Part shown: positions 8,606 to 18,100 of the stretch, in pieces
How positions within the stretch are numbered: the first letter of the stretch is position 1
Layout of the letters: every line of letters begins with the position of its first letter
Source: CAYJII01 sp964370225
GTDB taxonomy: Bacteria > Bacillota > Clostridia > Oscillospirales > Ruminococcaceae
Assembly (NCBI GenBank): GCA_964370225.1
Contig: CAYJII010000019.1
Coordinates: 1-41,856 of the forward strand
Length of the DNA: 41,856 nt
Reading direction: 5' to 3'
The notes under the pieces: model-generated
Database searches by the model: none
The model's input: only the letters and a program-made list of their open reading frames with translations
Told to the model about the DNA's origin: nothing
Translations under genes and position numbers: made by a program

Positions 8606-9460
8606 TGTGCTCCCCCTTTTTTACTCTCTAAATATCTATTAATCTCCGCTTGAGCTTCTTCTACTGTGTAAACATCATTCAGCTCAAACCCTCTTTGTCT
8701 TAACTCCATGAAAACTTTTGTAATCTGTGGAACCGATAGCCTCATTTTCAAGCTCTTGTTGTCGTGCAAAAACATGTCTCACTTCGTCATAATCAAAAAT
8801 TTTCGATTTGTTTATTACCATAACTTTGCCAGCATGTTTTGCTATATCCTCCATGCTATGCGATACTAAAAGCACGGTGCTACCAGTAGTTTCATGATAA
8901 TTTTTTATTTGTGATAAAATTTTATCCCTACCTTTTGGGTCAAGCCCTGCAGTAGGTTCATCTAGTATTAAAACTTTAGGGCGCATTGCAATTACTCCTG
9001 CAATCGCAACTCTTCGCTTTTGTCCACCCGAAAGTTCAAATGGGCTTTTTTTCGCATAATACTCCCTTAAACCCACTATCTCCATAGCTTCTTTGACCCT
9101 AGCATCTATTTCAGCTTCGGGTAGCTCCATATTTTTTGGTCCGAACGCTATATCGCTATAAACAGTTTCTTCAAAAAGCTGGTATTCGGGGTATTGGAAC
9201 ACTAGTCCCACCTTAAATCTTACTTCCCTTAATTTTTCTTTGCTTTGCCAAATATCTTCCCCATCAATATATATTTTCCCTGAAGTTGGCTTTAACAGTC
9301 CGTTTAAGTGTTGGATTAGCGTGGATTTACCAGAACCAGTATGTCCTATCACTCCAACAAATTCTCCGCTTGCAATCTCGACATCAACATTATCAAGCGC
9401 AACTTTTTCAAAAGGAGTTTTACTGCTGTACACATGGGATAAATGCTCTATCTTAATCAC
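8599..9460 (-). CDS. ecfA2: ECF transporter ATPase EcfA2, frameshifted near the 3' end
   Basis: An ABC ATPase that pairs with EcfA1. It has Walker A GHTGSGKST, the Q-loop context FQYPEYQLFE, signature LSGGQKRR and Walker B VLILDEPTAG. As sequenced, the frame ends at 8684 with 258 residues and a foreign-looking tail after ARQQELE. In the +1 frame from about 8749 the expected C-terminus appears (MRLSVPQITKVFMELRQRG, then DVYTVEEAQAEINRYLESKK) and stops at 8599. The break is at a short A run (TTTT at 8745-8748 on the plus strand). Two missing A's or one extra base would explain it. The GTG start shares one base with the TAG stop of ecfA1. Sequencing error, mutation or programmed shift cannot be told apart here. 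Confidence 0.85.
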
Positions 9461-10335
9461 TAGTTTTCTACTCCGTTTCTTTCACTTGATAATATTTTTT
9501 CTAGCATGTCCACACATTCTTCCTCTGTGATAATATCACCTAAAACATCATACCCGCTCAAAGAAAGTTCGTGCATAAGCTCCGTTACTTGTGGTACATC
9601 CAACCTTATCTCTTTTAGCAGCTCCACATTGCTAAAAACTTCTTTTGGCTGCCCTTTCATAACAATTTTACCATGGTCAACCACTATAATTCTATCCGCT
9701 TTAACCGCCTCATCCATGTAATGAGTTATGAGCACAACCGTCGTTCCATTTTCCTTATTAAGTCTTTTTATTGTTTTGAGCACTTCTCGTCTACCTTTTG
9801 GGTCAAGCATTGCAGTCGGCTCGTCGAGAACTATGCACTGAGGGCGCATTGCTAATATTCCTGCAATCGCAATCCTCTGCTTTTGCCCACCAGAAAGTTG
9901 GTGCGGTGCGTGCTCTCTAAAATCGTACATGTCTACTTCTTTTAACGCTTCGTCAACACGCTGTCTTATCTCTTTTGGCTCAACACCTAAATTTTCAAGA
10001 GCAAAAGCTACGTCCTCCTCCACAATAGTCGCAACAAGCTGATTATCGGGATTTTGGAACACCATGCCCACCTTTTGGCGTATATCAAAAAGTTTTTCTT
10101 CTATTTTTGTATTAATCGTGTCTACTATAACATCACCGCTTGTCGGCAATAATATCGCGTTAAAATGCTTCGCTAACGTGGATTTGCCAGAACCATTATG
10201 CCCTAAAACTGCTACAAATTCACCCTTTTTTATCTCAACATTTACCCCGTCTAGTGTCAGCACTTCTGCTTCACCTTCATGAGCATACGTATATTTTATG
10301 TTTTCTCCAACAATAATATTTCCCACTAATAACAC
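9460..10335 (-). CDS. ecfA1: Energy-coupling factor ATPase EcfA1
   Basis: A 291-residue ABC ATPase of the ECF importer module. It shows Walker A GHNGSGKST, the Q-loop region MVFQNPDNQLVATIVEEDVAF, signature LSGGQKQRIAIAG and Walker B IVLDEPTAMLDP. The C-terminal extension LLKEIRLDVPQVTELMHELS is the usual EcfA tail. The start is GTG at 10335 with AAAGG five bases upstream. It is the first of the ecfA1-A2-T trio and lies 11 nt after the methyltransferase gene. Such modules often serve several S components encoded elsewhere. Confidence 0.93.
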   Translation of the reverse strand: MLLVGNIIVGENIKYTYAHEGEAEVLTLDGVNVEIKKGEFVAVLGHNGSGKSTLAKHFNAILLPTSGDVIVDTINTKIEEKLFDIRQKVGMVFQNPDNQLVATIVEEDVAFALENLGVEPKEIRQRVDEALKEVDMYDFREHAPHQLSGGQKQRIAIAGILAMRPQCIVLDEPTAMLDPKGRREVLKTIKRLNKENGTTVVLITHYMDEAVKADRIIVVDHGKIVMKGQPKEVFSNVELLKEIRLDVPQVTELMHELSLSGYDVLGDIITEEECVDMLEKILSSERNGVEN

Positions 10336-10346
10336 ATACCTTTATA

Positions 10347-11219
10347 TTATTTTTCACTTTCCCAAATTGCCGTTGAACCGCATGGCAAATAATATCCACT
10401 TTCTTCCACGGGTAATGCAATTTCGTCTGCTGAAATTTTCCCTTTATGGCGCTTTCCTACAGTAACTCCGAGTAGATACGACATTACTGATGGTGAAAGT
10501 CCTGTTGTATACGAATTTAATAAAAATGCTAGTGGTTTTTTTGATAGCACCCCACTACATAATTCTACCAAATCATAAATATGCTCTTCTAGCTTAAATA
10601 TTTCGCCACCTGGTCCTCTACCATATGAAGGCGGATCCATAATAAGTATATCGTAAAAATTCCCTCTTTTAATCTCACGTCTTACAAATTTTTCGCAATC
10701 GTCCACAATCCAACGGATTGGTTTGTCGCTTAAATTTGAGCTTTGAGCATTTTCTCTCGCCCACGCAACCATACCTTTTGAGGCATCGACATGACAAACT
10801 TCTGCGCCAGCCGCTGCACAGGCCAGTGTAGCTCCGCCAGTATACGCAAATAGATTTAACACCTTAACAGGGCGATTTGCTTGTTTTATCTTTTCTTGTA
10901 AAAAATCCCAGTTAACCGCTTGTTCTGGAAACAGTCCAGTATGTTTAAAACCTGTAGGTTTAATGTTAAATACTAAGTCTTTGTATTTTACTTGCCAAGC
11001 TTTTTGTTTGAAGTTTCTGCTAAACTCCCACTCTCCGCCACCCTTACTAGAGCGCAGATAATGCCCATCAAAATTTTGCCAGCCTTTATGATGTTTTGGT
11101 GTGTCCCATATAATTTGTGGGTCAGGTCTCACAAGTGTTGTTCCCGCCCAATTCTCAAGCTTTTCACCGCCTGAGGTATCTATAATTTTATAATCAGTCC
11201 ATTTATCGGATATTCGCAT
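10347..11219 (-). CDS. SAM-dependent methyltransferase, RlmI/RlmK-like
   Basis: A 290-residue class I methyltransferase. The SAM-binding motif I is LNLFAYTGGATLACAAAGA, followed by the acidic VDASKGMV loop. The catalytic-site motif DPPSYGRGPGGE resembles the NPP(Y/F) or DPP motif of N- and C5-methyltransferases. Overall it matches the family related to 23S rRNA methyltransferases RlmI and RlmK (COG1092-like) without an N-terminal PUA domain. The substrate is probably RNA but the position cannot be assigned. It is flanked closely by glmM and ecfA1 on the same strand. Confidence 0.85.
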   Translation of the reverse strand: MRISDKWTDYKIIDTSGGEKLENWAGTTLVRPDPQIIWDTPKHHKGWQNFDGHYLRSSKGGGEWEFSRNFKQKAWQVKYKDLVFNIKPTGFKHTGLFPEQAVNWDFLQEKIKQANRPVKVLNLFAYTGGATLACAAAGAEVCHVDASKGMVAWARENAQSSNLSDKPIRWIVDDCEKFVRREIKRGNFYDILIMDPPSYGRGPGGEIFKLEEHIYDLVELCSGVLSKKPLAFLLNSYTTGLSPSVMSYLLGVTVGKRHKGKISADEIALPVEESGYYLPCGSTAIWESEK

Positions 11220-11244
11220 ATACTTCCCCTTATTTCTCCTACAA

Positions 11245-12594
11245 CTATGATATGTTTGCTTTTATCACGTCTGCTATTTCTTCACAAGCAGCTTTTATAG
11301 CGTCTGCATCCTTGCCCTCAATCATTATTCTGATTAGCGGCTCTGTCCCCGATGCTCTCACTAAAACTCTACCTTCATCGCCAAGTCTAGTTTTGACTTC
11401 TTCTATAATCGCCATAACCTCAGCATTTGTACTGATGATGTCTGTATCCTCTGGTTTAACTTTTACCCCAACTAATACTTGTGGCATTTTCTCCATAGTG
11501 TTTGCAAGCTCACTCATCTTTTTACCATATTTTTTGTATATGCTCGCTAATTGTACTGCCGCTAGTTGACCATCACCAGTTTGTACGAAATCTTTTAAGA
11601 TGATATGCCCCGATTGTTCGCCACCTAGAGTATATCCACTTTTAACCATTTCCTCAAGTATATATCTATCACCAACAGCGGTACATACTAGTTTAATACC
11701 ATTTTCTTTAGCAAAAGCGTGCATTCCGTAATTTGTCATAACAGTAACTACTAAAGTATTATCCACAAGCTTGCCTTTTTGTTTAAACTCATTTGCAAGA
11801 ATTGCCATGATTTGATCCCCATCTACAACCTCACCATTTTCATCAACAGCAAAACATCTATCTGCGTCTCCGTCAAAAGCAAAGCCAAAGTCGCATCCAT
11901 TTTCTCTTACATATTCGCAGATGCTATCTGTATGGGTCGAGCCACATTTGTGATTAATATTCAACCCGTCTGGCTCGCAGTGGATAGTGTGCACATTTGC
12001 TCCCAAACTTGCAAAAAGCGTGTGTGCTGTAGCTGATGCGCTTCCGTTTGCACAGTCTACCGCAATATTTAGCCCTGTCAAATCGCCTTTTATTGTACTT
12101 TTTACATGGTTAATATAGTCGATACTTGCGCTAGTTTTATATGAAACTCTCCCGATTTCATCAGGGTTTGCTGTTTTTATATTTTGTGGGTTATCCAAAA
12201 TTAAATCTTCGATTTCCTCTTCTAACTCGTCAGATAACTTGTAGCCCGTACCCGAAAATAATTTTATTCCGTTAAACTCAACTGGGTTGTGTGATGCACT
12301 AATCATCACACCAGCATCTGCTTCGTATTCGCCAATTAACCAAGGTATCGCTGGCGTTGGCATTACACCTAACAGCTCAACATCCACACCAAGCGAACAA
12401 ATCCCCGCTACCAATGCGCTCTCTAACATATGTCCTGAAATTCTTGTATCTTGTGCGATAATAATTTTCGCTCTTTTTTTAACATGTTTTGTCAGCACTG
12501 TCGCTGCTGCTCTACCTATTTGCATTGCAAGCTCACATGTAAGTTCCTCGTTAGCAACCCCTCTTGCTCCGTCAGTCCCAAATAATCTTCCCAT
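11245..12594 (-). CDS. glmM: Phosphoglucosamine mutase GlmM
   Basis: A 449-residue enzyme that interconverts glucosamine-6-phosphate and glucosamine-1-phosphate for peptidoglycan precursor synthesis. The N-terminus MGRLFGTDGARGVAN is diagnostic. The phosphoserine loop ISASHNP places the active serine at 101. The metal loop DGDADRC and the sugar loop GGEQSGHII are intact, as is the phosphate-binding RASGTEPLIRIM. It has a strong GGAGGAAG ribosome site. It lies 84 nt after ruvB and leads the run of genes down to the CvpA-like one. Confidence 0.97.
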   Translation of the reverse strand: MGRLFGTDGARGVANEELTCELAMQIGRAAATVLTKHVKKRAKIIIAQDTRISGHMLESALVAGICSLGVDVELLGVMPTPAIPWLIGEYEADAGVMISASHNPVEFNGIKLFSGTGYKLSDELEEEIEDLILDNPQNIKTANPDEIGRVSYKTSASIDYINHVKSTIKGDLTGLNIAVDCANGSASATAHTLFASLGANVHTIHCEPDGLNINHKCGSTHTDSICEYVRENGCDFGFAFDGDADRCFAVDENGEVVDGDQIMAILANEFKQKGKLVDNTLVVTVMTNYGMHAFAKENGIKLVCTAVGDRYILEEMVKSGYTLGGEQSGHIILKDFVQTGDGQLAAVQLASIYKKYGKKMSELANTMEKMPQVLVGVKVKPEDTDIISTNAEVMAIIEEVKTRLGDEGRVLVRASGTEPLIRIMIEGKDADAIKAACEEIADVIKANIS

Positions 12595-12678
12595 AATGCT
12601 TCCTCCTGATATTTATATATTTTAGCAATAGTTTTTATTCACATAAAACACTATCGCCCTAAAATTCAAATTACCCCA

Positions 12679-13734
12679 CTAAAACATCTGTTGCCCCTGC
12701 ATATCCATACCCAAATGTTTGTAAGCAAGTGGTGTTACACATCTTCCTCTTGGTGTTCTTGATAAAAAGCCTAATTGCATTAAGTACGGCTCATACACAT
12801 CTTCAAGGGTTATAGCCTCTTCTCCTAATGCTGCTGCCAAAGTTTCAAGTCCGACAGGACCTCCGCCGTAGTTGCGGATTATCGTGGTTAGCATCCTAAT
12901 ATCAATATTATCCAATCCAAGCTCATCTATCTCAAGTTTATCTAGCGCTGTAGCAACAATCTCTTTTGTGATTACACCGTCACCTAACACTTGTGCAAAA
13001 TCTCGCACACGCTTAAGCAGCCTGTTTGCAATCCTTGGTGTGCCTCTCGAACGTTTTGAAAGCTCGAGTGCGCCGTCGTTATCGCAAGCTATTCCAAGTA
13101 TTCCCGCTGAGCGCTGAATTATAGTTTTAAGTTGCTCATGTGTATATAACTCAAGTCTTAATAGCACCCCAAATCTATCTCTTAGTGGTGCAGTAAGTTG
13201 TCCCGCTCTCGTAGTAGCACCCACAAGAGTAAATTTCGGCAAATCAATCCTAATCGAGCGAGCTGCAGGTCCTTTTCCGATAATTATATCCAGTGCAAAA
13301 TCTTCCATAGCTGGGTATAGCACTTCCTCTACCGCTCTAGAAAGACGATGTATCTCATCAATGAACAGAACATCATTCTCATTTAAGTTAGTAAGCAGTG
13401 CAGCTAAGTCCCCCGGTTTTTCGATAGCTGGACCTGATGTTATCCTGATGTTTACATTCATTTCGTTTGCAATAATATTTGAAAGCGTAGTCTTTCCCAG
13501 TCCGGGAGGGCCATATAAAAGCACATGGTCTAGCGATTCATCACGGGCTTTTGCAGCTTGTATAAATATCGAGAGGTTTTCTTTTGCTTTTTCTTGCCCG
13601 ATATAATCCTCTAGCGTTTTTGGTCTTAACGAAAACTCAACATCAATATCCTGTGATGTCATCTCGGGCGCGGTCATTCTCTCATCAAGATTTACATCTT
13701 CAAAATCCGCTTGGTCATGCTGGTTATCAAACAT
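12679..13734 (-). CDS. ruvB: Holliday junction branch-migration helicase RuvB
   Basis: A 351-residue AAA+ motor that drives branch migration with RuvA. It has RPKTLEDYIGQEKAKENL at the N-terminus, Walker A GPPGLGKTT, Walker B LFIDEIHRL, a sensor region ATTRAGQLTAPLRDRFG and the C-terminal winged-helix motif GFLSRTPRGR. The gene order is ruvC-ruvA-ruvB on the minus strand with gaps of 2 and 12 nt. Confidence 0.97.
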   Translation of the reverse strand: MFDNQHDQADFEDVNLDERMTAPEMTSQDIDVEFSLRPKTLEDYIGQEKAKENLSIFIQAAKARDESLDHVLLYGPPGLGKTTLSNIIANEMNVNIRITSGPAIEKPGDLAALLTNLNENDVLFIDEIHRLSRAVEEVLYPAMEDFALDIIIGKGPAARSIRIDLPKFTLVGATTRAGQLTAPLRDRFGVLLRLELYTHEQLKTIIQRSAGILGIACDNDGALELSKRSRGTPRIANRLLKRVRDFAQVLGDGVITKEIVATALDKLEIDELGLDNIDIRMLTTIIRNYGGGPVGLETLAAALGEEAITLEDVYEPYLMQLGFLSRTPRGRCVTPLAYKHLGMDMQGQQMF

Positions 13735-13746
13735 ATTTTTCCTCCG

Positions 13747-14352
13747 TTATAGGTTTGTCGCTAATTGTTTCAGTCCAATTTTTATCATGTCTTCCACCGA
13801 TGTTGCAGGGTCAATTCCTGCTATTATCGGAGTTACTTGTGATTGTGGATACCCTAGCACCATCAAAGCGCTAATAGCCTCTGATGTGTTGCCTGTTGCA
13901 ACAGCAGTTTGTACTACACCTTTGCTTGTAATTCCATCGCTCACTTGTTGTTTTGAAACTTTATCTTTAAGCTCTAATACTATTCTCTGTGCAGATTTCA
14001 GACCTATGCCCTGTGATTTTGTGAGCGTTTTTGCATCTCCCGAAGCGACAGTTAACGCAAAGCTTTCTGGTGTATTATCTGACAAAATTGAAAGTGCCGC
14101 TTTTGGTCCAATACCCGACACTGTTATAAGCATTTTGTAGCAGTTTAGCTCCTCTATTGAAGAAAAACCAAAAAGCTCCATTGCATCTTCTCTCACATGT
14201 AAATATGTGTATAAGAACACTTCTTCGCCCTGTGTCGGCAGTTTTGAAACAGTAGTAAATGTAGTTTTTATACCATATGCTACTCCACCAACATCAACCG
14301 CAACAAAATTCGGCTCTTTTACGCATAACTTTCCTCTTACACTATATATCAT
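13747..14352 (-). CDS. ruvA: Holliday junction DNA-binding protein RuvA
   Basis: A 201-residue junction-binding subunit. The N-terminal OB domain includes VDVGGVAYGIKT and FLYTYLHVREDAMELFGF. The helix-hairpin-helix motifs appear as ITVSGIGPKAALSIL and SQGIGLKSAQRIVLELK. The flexible linker and small C-terminal RuvB-binding domain (ALMVLGYPQSQVTPII) are present. It starts 2 nt after ruvC ends, so coupling is likely. Confidence 0.96.
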   Translation of the reverse strand: MIYSVRGKLCVKEPNFVAVDVGGVAYGIKTTFTTVSKLPTQGEEVFLYTYLHVREDAMELFGFSSIEELNCYKMLITVSGIGPKAALSILSDNTPESFALTVASGDAKTLTKSQGIGLKSAQRIVLELKDKVSKQQVSDGITSKGVVQTAVATGNTSEAISALMVLGYPQSQVTPIIAGIDPATSVEDMIKIGLKQLATNL

Positions 14353-14354
14353 AA

Positions 14355-14870
14355 TTATTTCCCTTTTAACATTTCATCGTATTTTCTGATATTTATTAAC
14401 GACGGTGCAGTGTGCGCATGACATATCGCCACCGCTAGCGCATCTGCTACATCATCAGGTTTTGGCTTGTTTTTCAGATTAAGTATGCGCATTGTCATCT
14501 CAATCACCTGCGATTTTATCGCCTTGCCATACCCTACAACTGACTGCTTAACCTGCAGTGGTGTGTACTCAAAACATTCTATCCCATGCAAACTCGCTAC
14601 TAATAAAATTAGACCTCTAGCCTGCGCCACATCAATCGCTGTTTTTTGGTTTGTTGTGAAAAACAGCTTTTCCACTGCAATAGCATCTGGTTTATGTTTT
14701 TGCACGATTAAGTTAAAATCCTCGTATATCACCTTTAATCTGTTTTGAAAACTCATATCGGCATGCGTCGTTATCGCACCATATTCCAATGTGGTAAATT
14801 TAGTATTTTTATACTCAATTACGCCCACTCCCACTATCGCATACCCTGGGTCTACACCTATAATTTTAAT
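14355..14870 (-). CDS. ruvC: Holliday junction resolvase RuvC, possible ATT start
   Basis: A junction-resolving endonuclease of about 171 residues. Its acidic catalytic residues lie in IIGVDPGYAIVG, VEKLFF and DDVADALAVAICH, all intact. The in-frame ATG at 14915 sits at or before the predicted transcription start and has no ribosome site. A perfect GAGGTG (14882-14877) is six bases ahead of an ATT codon at 14870, exactly where the family's initiator Met belongs (ATT then KIIGVDPG). I therefore place the start at ATT. GTG at 14879 is the alternative, although it overlaps the ribosome site. An undetected base error (ATG to ATT) would also explain it. Confidence 0.85.
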   Translation of the reverse strand: MKIIGVDPGYAIVGVGVIEYKNTKFTTLEYGAITTHADMSFQNRLKVIYEDFNLIVQKHKPDAIAVEKLFFTTNQKTAIDVAQARGLILLVASLHGIECFEYTPLQVKQSVVGYGKAIKSQVIEMTMRILNLKNKPKPDDVADALAVAICHAHTAPSLINIRKYDEMLKGK

Positions 14871-14918
14871 GACGAGCACCTCTTTTTTTATCGTTTGGCA
14901 TGAAAATATAATCATTTA

Positions 14919-14947
14919 ATTATATCACAGTTCAGTTTAATAAGCAA
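14919..14947 (-). promoter_or_regulatory. Candidate promoter of ruvCAB
   Basis: On the minus strand TTGCTT (14947-14942), a 17-nt spacer and TATAAT (14924-14919). The predicted start near 14912 rules against translation from the ATG at 14915 and supports an internal ruvC start. Confidence 0.55.
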
Positions 14948-15029
14948 TATTTAAGCCAAAAAATCACATTTGGTAAACTGCATAATATTACTAACCCTCT
15001 GCTGCAATATTTATTCAATTTGTTCCATA

Positions 15030-15058
15030 TTGTCTATTGACGCAAAATATGGTATAAT
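15030..15058 (+). promoter_or_regulatory. Candidate promoter of the pseudokinase-LRR gene
   Basis: TTGTCT (15030-15035), a 17-nt spacer and TATAAT (15053-15058). A leader of about 50 nt leads to the GGAG ribosome site before ATG 15117. It is divergent from the ruvC promoter. Confidence 0.6.
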
Positions 15059-15116
15059 TTTAAGTATAAGAACTACGACGGATACTTAAAACACCTAATG
15101 AAACGGAGTCTATAAT

Positions 15117-18100
15117 ATGAATTTTTATTGTTATAATTGTATGACAAAAATAAATAATGATTTGCACGAATGCCCTGTGTGTAAATCAACAAATGCGCTA
15201 TATTCACCTCAAGCACACCATTTGCCACCTTCCACCCCAATTGCTGGGAAATATTTAGTAGGCAAGGTGCTTCGCGAAAAGCGCTTTTGCTTAACATATA
15301 TCGCTGTTGATACTGAGCTTAACAAACAAGTGATAATACACGAATATTATCCGCCTGAAATTGCATCTAGAAACAATATGGTTTCAATTGAAGTTAAGCC
15401 ATCTTTTTCAAGCTCCACTGAGCTTTTTGGAAGCGGTAAGTCTGAGTATCTGGCTCATTGCGAAGTGTTAAGGGAATTTTCTGCTGAGCCTTCAGCGGAA
15501 AAGGTACTCGATATAGTAAACGAGTACAATACCGTTTACCTAATCAATGAATATCAGGGCAGTCTCACTTTAAAAGAGCATATTAAGCAAAACCAAAAAA
15601 TCTCCGCTACTATAGTTTTTAATCTGTTCACTCCTATCATGGGGACAATTGCAAAAATCCACACAAAAGATGTGTACTACGCAGACATTAGCCCCTCAAG
15701 TATAATATATGCGAAAAATTCATTATTTTTAACCGAAGGTTTTGGATATTTAAAGGCGTTTGACTCCTCATTCAACATGAGTAGAGATAAATTTTTGAGC
15801 GAAGGTTTTGCTCCAAAAGAACAGTATGAACGCGGTGAAGCAAACGGTGCTTTTACCGATGTTTATTCTCTGGCAGCTTGCATGTACAAAGCTTTGACTG
15901 GTATCACTCCGATAGAGGCGACAAAAAGACTTTTCATCGACGATTTAAAAGCTCCATCAAAACTTGATAGCGACATTTCACCAGAAGCGGAAGCTATTTT
16001 GCTTAAGGCACTGTCGCCACTTCCAAAAGATAGATACCAAAACTTTGATACTATGCTCTCGGAATTACTCTCATGCAATCAATACGCCAAACCTATGAGT
16101 GCACCTACTCCANNNNNNNNNNNNNNNNNNNNNNNNNNNNNNNNNNNNNNNNNNNNNNNNNNNNNNNNNNNNNNNNNNNNNNNNNNNNNNNNNNNNNNNN
16201 NNNNNNNNNNNNCTCGGAATTACTCTCATGCAATCAATACGCCAAACCTATGAGTGCACCTACTCCAGCTCCTATGAGTGCACCTACTCCAGCTCCTGTG
16301 AGTGCACCTACTCCAACTCCTGTGAGTGCACCTACTCCAGCTCCTGTGAGTGCACCTACTCCAGCTCCTGTGAGTGCACCTACTCCAGCTCCTATGGCAG
16401 AAGCCACACCGACTGTGAAACCTTTAGTTTTCACTCCATCTTCAGCCGATCCACTTGATAATCCTGCTTATAAAAGTTCATGGGAACAGCCAACAGATAC
16501 TGCGTCCACTGCTACACATGAAGTTGTTTTCACATCACCTAAACAACCTGAAAATTCTGATACAAGTCAACCTATGACCGAATATTTTTCATCTTACGAC
16601 GCTAGGAACGATGATTATTCAGTAACTAGTGAAACTATCAACACCGCAGAAAGCGACAACAGTATATACTACGATAACACTGGACATTTACATCATTCAC
16701 CAAATATAAACAGCCAGCAATCAGCAAACGGTGCATACACCGAGGAGATGTATCAGTCCGACATACAAAAATGGCAAAAACAAGCAGAAATATCCAAACA
16801 AAAAACAAACGAAAAAAACAAAAAACTACGGATTGGGATAGTCGTTGCATTAGTCTTATTATTTCTGTTTAATTTCGCACCGGGAATAATACAGCAGATA
16901 TTCTACTATATGTCAACTCCAGAATACTATGATTCAGACTACGATTTTAGTGCCGAAACTGAAGATTTTCCAAAATATGATATGGATGACGAGTTTGTAT
17001 TTTTATTTTTAGAAGAAGTTACTTTGGAAAATGTAGAAGATTTTATGAACATGCCAAATCTGCGAGAGCTATATATAAACGATTGTGATCTTACCGATGA
17101 GATTTTACAAGCTTTGTTTGAAATCCCACATATCACTACTCTTGATGTTTCTAATAATTTGAAACTAACTTCACTAGAGGGAATTCAGTATGCCGAGAAT
17201 TTAGAAACACTTAATGTGACATCTACATCAATAACTGATTTTTCGCTAATTTCTACTGCTAAAAAATTAACAAACCTCACTGCTAATAATAATTGGATAA
17301 CTGACTTAAGCTCACTTAGCGGTGCTGTTAATTTAGAAACACTCATTCTTATTGGTAACAATATTTCTGACTTAAGCCCACTTGTAGACTTAACTAATCT
17401 CTATTACCTTAACATTTCTTCAAACGAAATTGTCGATATTACCCCATTACAGAATTTAAAGGAGCTTATAGCGTTAGATATAAGCCAAAACATGATTTCT
17501 GACATAACTTCTTTAAGTGCATTCGAAAATATTGATACTCTTGATATTTCCTCAAATCAAATTACAGATATTTCTGTTCTCCAATCGTATGACAATGTGT
17601 TCAGTCTTAATATAAGCTATAACCAAATTTCAGATTTATCCCCGCTAGCTAATATTACTTATATGTACGAATTTCGTGCAAATGGAAATATGATAACCGA
17701 TATTTCACCTCTTGAAAATTACTATGATCTAAAAATATTAACGCTTAAAGGAAACCAAATCTCGGATATTTCACCGATATCTACGCTATATAATATTTAT
17801 ACGCTTGATATATCTAGCAACCTACTTTCAGATCTATCCCCACTCATAAACCTCACTAGTCTGGAGAATCTTTACTTCTCAGAAAATTTAGTGCAAAATC
17901 TACCTGATTTAACACACCACGTAGCCATCACAAGTATTGATGGTTCACATAACCAGATACAAGATATCTCAAATCTGCCTAATCCTGCATATTATTACTA
18001 CATTAATTTTTCTAATAACCAAATCTCCGATATATCGCCTTTATCGAATATTATAGCATATGATGCATATTCAAGTGTAACCATAGTTTTATCAAATAAT

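Noticed and set aside
16113..16212. Frame change across the N run as a biological frameshift
   Set aside because: The 155-bp surplus (100 N plus a 55-bp duplicate) explains it, and the codon phase of the duplicates agrees on both sides.
16250..16393. Tandem repeat as a CRISPR array
   Set aside because: Units are adjacent without spacers and stay in frame, encoding a Pro-rich linker.
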